Shown here: positions 34,905 to 37,284 of the stretch, piece after piece
Numbering within the stretch: position 1 is the first letter of the stretch
How the letters are laid out: each line of letters starts with the position of its first letter
Assembly (NCBI GenBank): GCA_016735235.1
Contig: JAERRW010000015.1
Coordinates: 1-37,284, forward strand
DNA: 37,284 nt
Direction: 5' to 3'
Origin: Sulfurospirillum sp.
GTDB taxonomy: Bacteria; Campylobacterota; Campylobacteria; Campylobacterales; Sulfurospirillaceae
Made by a program: the position numbers and the translations under genes
Notes under the pieces: generated by a model
The model's database searches: none
What the model saw: only the letters and a program-made list of their open reading frames with translations
Told to the model about the DNA's origin: nothing

Positions 34905-35717
34905 TTAATTTATGACTATTTTAGCTTTTTTTCTTAAAGATTCCACTTGCTTAATAACGTCATCGCTAAATTTTTTCATCTTAAGATCTTTTTCTATTTG
35001 CTCTTTTACATCGCTAAATTTAATTTTTTCTTCAACTTTTTTATCTTCTGTTAAAATTATATGATAACCAAATTGTGTTTTTACTGGAGTTTTTGTAAAT
35101 TCACCTTTTTTTTGTCCAAATGCTGCTTTGCTAAAAGCTTCTACCATCTGCTTCTTATTAAACCAGCCTAAATCTCCGCCATTTGCACCACTTGGTCCTG
35201 TTGATTTTGTTTTTGCTAACTCTATAAATTTAGAAGTTAAAGCTTCGCCTTTTAGGCTATCCAGCTCTTTTATAATTGCTTTTGCAGCTTTTTCATCATC
35301 CATAATAATATGTCTTGCTTTTATGGTTTCTGGTTTTACAAACTTTTCGCTATTTTCATCAAAATAGGCTTTTTGATCTTCTTGAGAAACTTTTACATCT
35401 TCAAACAGTCTCTTCATCCAAATTTGAATAACCAAATCAGATTTTAAAGACTCTAAAGTCTTTTTATAATCATCATCTTTATCAATTCCCAAATTAAGCG
35501 CCTCTTTTGCTAGAAGTTGTCTATCGATAGCTTGATCTATTATCTTCTTTTGTTGCTCTGGCTGAAGTGTGTCATACTTAGCTCCGGGCATTACCCTAAG
35601 AAGATTTTCTATATCTTCATCTGTTATTTTTACATCATTCACTGTTGCATACACTTTAGCATTCAAATTAACACTCATTACAAATGCCAACAAACTTAAT
35701 ATAACAATTTTTTTCAT
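34905..35717 (-). CDS. Parvulin-type peptidyl-prolyl isomerase (PEB4/Cbf2-like)
   Basis: A 270-residue secreted chaperone-isomerase. It has a signal peptide (MKKIVILSLLAFVMSVNLNA), a SurA-like N-terminal helical domain, and a parvulin domain at about residues 130-230 with IKARHIIMDDE, GGDLGWFNKKQMVEAFSKAAF and TQFGYHIILTEDKK. PEB4 family proteins help fold outer-membrane proteins in the periplasm. The ATG follows AAAGGATTTT. It heads the leftward operon with fbaA and is divergent from nth, the same gene order as in C. jejuni. Confidence 0.92.
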   Translation of the reverse strand: MKKIVILSLLAFVMSVNLNAKVYATVNDVKITDEDIENLLRVMPGAKYDTLQPEQQKKIIDQAIDRQLLAKEALNLGIDKDDDYKKTLESLKSDLVIQIWMKRLFEDVKVSQEDQKAYFDENSEKFVKPETIKARHIIMDDEKAAKAIIKELDSLKGEALTSKFIELAKTKSTGPSGANGGDLGWFNKKQMVEAFSKAAFGQKKGEFTKTPVKTQFGYHIILTEDKKVEEKIKFSDVKEQIEKDLKMKKFSDDVIKQVESLRKKAKIVIN

Positions 35718-35779
35718 CTAAAATCCTTTTTTTATTTGTATTTTAACTATTATTTTACTAATATTTAAATTAAAATCTA

Positions 35780-35785
35780 ATTATA
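35780..35785 (-). promoter_or_regulatory. Candidate -10 element for the isomerase-fbaA operon
   Basis: Reading leftward, TATATAAT supplies a perfect TATAAT about 63 nt before the isomerase ATG, leaving a leader of about 55 nt with an AAAGGA ribosome site. No convincing -35 box. Consensus match only. Confidence 0.4.
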
Positions 35786-35817
35786 TATAACAATTTTAAA
35801 TAATTTATTAATTTGGC

Positions 35818-35823
35818 TATACT
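35818..35823 (+). promoter_or_regulatory. Candidate -10 element for nth, near-leaderless
   Basis: TATACT ends 8 nt before the nth ATG, so the transcript would start within a few bases of the start codon. No ribosome-binding sequence is visible (TATTAACAA precedes the ATG). Confidence 0.4.
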
Positions 35824-35831
35824 ATTAACAA

Positions 35832-36479
35832 ATGAAAAAAGCCACAAAAATAGAGATAAATAAAATAAAAAGCCTTTTTATTGAAAACTATACAGACATA
35901 ACGACAGAATTAAACTATAAAAACTTGTATGAACTTATAGTGTCAGTTATGTTGTCAGCTCAATGCACAGATAAAAGAGTCAATATAATAACACCAGCTT
36001 TATTTAAAAAATACCCAAATGTAATCAAGCTTGGTAGTGCAAATTTAGATGATGTAAAAGAGTTAATAAAATCTTGCTCTTTTTTTAACAATAAAGCAAA
36101 AAACCTTATTAAAATGTCAAATAGAGTTATAGAGAATTTTAATAGCAAAATACCGCTTAATAAAAAAGATCTTATCACATTAGCCGGTGTTGGGCAAAAA
36201 ACTGCACATGTTGTTATGATAGAATATACTGGAGCAAATTTAATGGCAGTAGATACACATGTATTTAGAGTAGCCCATAGATTGGGGCTTAGTAGTGAAA
36301 AAACTGCAATAAAAACAGAAGAAGAATTAACAAAAAAATTCAAAACAAATTTACATGTACTTCATCAAGCTATGGTTCTTTTTGGAAGATACACATGTAA
36401 AGCTATAAATCCGAAATGCGATGAAGAGTGTTTTTTACAAGAGTATTGCAAAACAAAAAAAACTTTTAAAGCTGGTTAA
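35832..36479 (+). CDS. nth: Endonuclease III
   Basis: Nth is a DNA glycosylase and AP lyase that removes oxidised pyrimidines. The 215-residue protein has VSVMLSAQCTDKRV, the helix-hairpin-helix LAGVGQKTAHVV with catalytic Lys123, and Asp141 in AVDTHVFRVAHRLGL. The C-terminal [4Fe-4S] loop has four cysteines (189, 196, 200, 206), spaced C-x6-C-x3-C-x5-C, one residue longer in the middle than the usual x6-x2-x5. No ribosome site is seen; the gene may be leaderless. Confidence 0.96.
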   Translation: MKKATKIEINKIKSLFIENYTDITTELNYKNLYELIVSVMLSAQCTDKRVNIITPALFKKYPNVIKLGSANLDDVKELIKSCSFFNNKAKNLIKMSNRVIENFNSKIPLNKKDLITLAGVGQKTAHVVMIEYTGANLMAVDTHVFRVAHRLGLSSEKTAIKTEEELTKKFKTNLHVLHQAMVLFGRYTCKAINPKCDEECFLQEYCKTKKTFKAG

Positions 36480-36528
36480 AAATATTTCGTTTGCTCTATT
36501 TGCTAGATTTAAAATACAATTTATTAAA

Positions 36529-36547
36529 TTTATCATTTTGTGATAAA
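36529..36547. repeat. Inverted repeat TTTATCA-N5-TGATAAA upstream of the methyltransferase
   Basis: A perfect 7-bp inverted repeat about 30 nt before the methyltransferase GTG. It has no T run, so it is not a terminator. It overlaps a TGATAAAAT stretch that could act as the -10, which would suit an operator. Chance occurrence in AT-rich DNA cannot be excluded. Confidence 0.3.
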
Positions 36548-36576
36548 ATAAATCTATTAAAAAATAGGAAGATTTA

Positions 36577-37209
36577 GTGTCAAAGCCATTATTTGTAAAG
36601 AAGAATAAAAATATTAAATCACCTTTAAATTATATTGGTGGGAAATACCGATTATTAAATCAAATTATGCCATTGTTTCCAAGAAAAATAGATACATTTA
36701 TTGATTTGTTTGCAGGTGGTTGCAATGTTGGAATAAATATCAAAGCTAATAAAATTATTTTTAATGATAATTTAACATATCTTATTGAATTATTCCAAAT
36801 TTTTAAAAATAGTAATACTACAACAATAATTAATCATATTGAAAACAGAATAGATGAATTTAAATTATCTAAAACAAATGAAAAGGGATATAAAGAGTTC
36901 CGTAATTTTTATAATCAACATAAAATAACATTAGATCTGTTTGTTTTGATTGCTTACTCTTTCAATCATCAAATTAGGTTTAATAATAGTCATGAGTTCA
37001 ATAATCCATTTGGGAAAAATAGAAGTAGTTTTAATGATACAATGAAATATAATTTAATTAATTTTATTCTTAAATTGCAAAAAAATGATAATGAATTTAT
37101 AGACAATAGTTTTGAAAATTTTGATTTTTCACAATTAACAAAAAATGATTTTGTCTATTGTGATCCACCATACTTGTTTAGTCCCCCTTTCTTATGGAAT
37201 AAGTTATAA
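36577..37209 (+). pseudogene. D12-class adenine-specific DNA methyltransferase, truncated by an IS
   Basis: The product would methylate adenine N6 at a specific DNA site, as in Dam or type II modification enzymes. Visible: motif X NYIGGK (residues 18-23), motif I FAGGCNVG (45-52), a target-recognition region, and motif IV DPPY (196-199). Directly after it the reading turns into unrelated LFSPPFLWNKL and stops at 210 residues; D12 enzymes need 260-300 and motifs V-VIII are missing. The break coincides with a TGT that can be the end of an IS481-type element. Start GTG 36577 has AGGAAG 5 nt upstream. Codons are richer in AAT and ATT than neighbouring genes, hinting at transfer. The recognition site is unknown. 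Confidence 0.8.
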
Positions 37210-37284
37210 TAGTTTAAAAGGAGTTAATTTATGTCAATTATTTTACACCCATGTGCCAAGACAACGCCAAAAATCAGAGAAGAG
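37175..37284 (+). mobile_element. Left end of an IS481-family insertion sequence (partial)
   Basis: The element probably starts at TGTTTAGTCCCCC (37175), where the methyltransferase homology ends; IS481 elements characteristically end in TGT. The C-rich run stands out from the AT-rich surroundings. A transposase begins 56 nt further in. The right end, target duplication and the rest of the methyltransferase would lie beyond the window, so the boundary is an inference. Confidence 0.6.
37231..37284 (+). CDS. IS481-family transposase, N-terminus (partial at window edge)
   Basis: Only 18 codons are visible: MSIILHPCAKTTPKIREE. The LHPxAKTTPKIREE start is typical of a branch of IS481-family DDE transposases, in which a helix-turn-helix follows. 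The ATG at 37231 has a strong AAAAGGAG 7 nt upstream. No catalytic residues are within the window. Not in the ORF track because of its short visible length. Confidence 0.65.
   Translation, partial: MSIILHPCAKTTPKIREE

Noticed and set aside
37177-37284. Simple frameshift or sequencing error in the methyltransferase
   Set aside because: The other open frame after the break (LVPLSYGISYNSL...) does not look like the expected methyltransferase continuation, whereas a transposase start follows.
1-37284. CRISPR array, tRNA or rRNA genes
   Set aside because: No spaced direct repeats and no clover-leaf or rRNA-like segments were seen in the few intergenic stretches.

Overview
The window reads as chromosomal DNA of a Campylobacterota (epsilonproteobacterial) species, most likely close to Sulfurimonas. 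The DNA is AT-rich (roughly one third GC by eye), and genes are packed with 1-10 nt start/stop overlaps. The nth / PEB4-type isomerase / class II aldolase neighbourhood is the one known from Campylobacter, several small proteins look lineage-specific, and there is a full respiratory complex I that includes the NADH-oxidising NuoE/NuoF module. This placement is an inference from protein similarity remembered by eye; no search was run.

Layout. 1-1912 (+): the 3' end of a TDT/TehA-type transporter, an unrecognised membrane-anchored protein, and proC. 1914-6087 (-): one tightly overlapped run, ywbE - yaiI (DUF188) - kdsA - modA - tandem-Mop protein - modB - modC, read from right to left. yaiI is missing from the supplied ORF track because its only possible start codons are CTG. 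6088-6408: a divergent control region. 6409-11173 (+): accD, thiE-like, rlmH, dksA, an unknown membrane protein, dusB, panD. 11274-20261 (+): nuoG-H-I-J-K-L-M-N. 20272-24532 (-): nuoA-B-CD-E-F, facing the first half tail to tail, so the 13 nuo genes form one locus split into two convergent operons. 24681-25939 (+): a 77-residue unknown and an alanine racemase. 25974-30014 (-): a TrkA-C-domain protein, aroB and an MscS-type channel. 30033-31160 (+): tgt. 31157-35717 (-): PEB4-like isomerase, fbaA, hisD, nhaA. 35832-36479 (+): nth. 36577-37284 (+): a D12-class adenine methyltransferase gene cut off just after its DPPY motif by what looks like an IS481-family insertion sequence, whose transposase begins at 37231 and runs out of the window.

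How it works together. Most of the window is housekeeping: envelope precursors (kdsA, alr, accD), amino acid and cofactor synthesis (proC, aroB, hisD, panD, thiE), tRNA/rRNA modification (dusB, tgt, rlmH), ion homeostasis (nhaA, mscS), molybdate uptake (mod) for molybdoenzymes, and NADH:quinone oxidoreductase. The accessory part is the right edge, with the broken methyltransferase and the IS.

I did not find a clearly new multi-gene system. The signals most worth a second look are the split and inverted nuo locus with an atypical NuoF FMN loop and a short NuoG; the CTG-started, translationally coupled yaiI; a hand-counted excess (about 44 copies) of the palindrome ACATGT across all frames and intergenic DNA; and the IS-interrupted methyltransferase. 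Two genes also appear to have near-leaderless promoters. I saw no tRNA, rRNA or CRISPR array.
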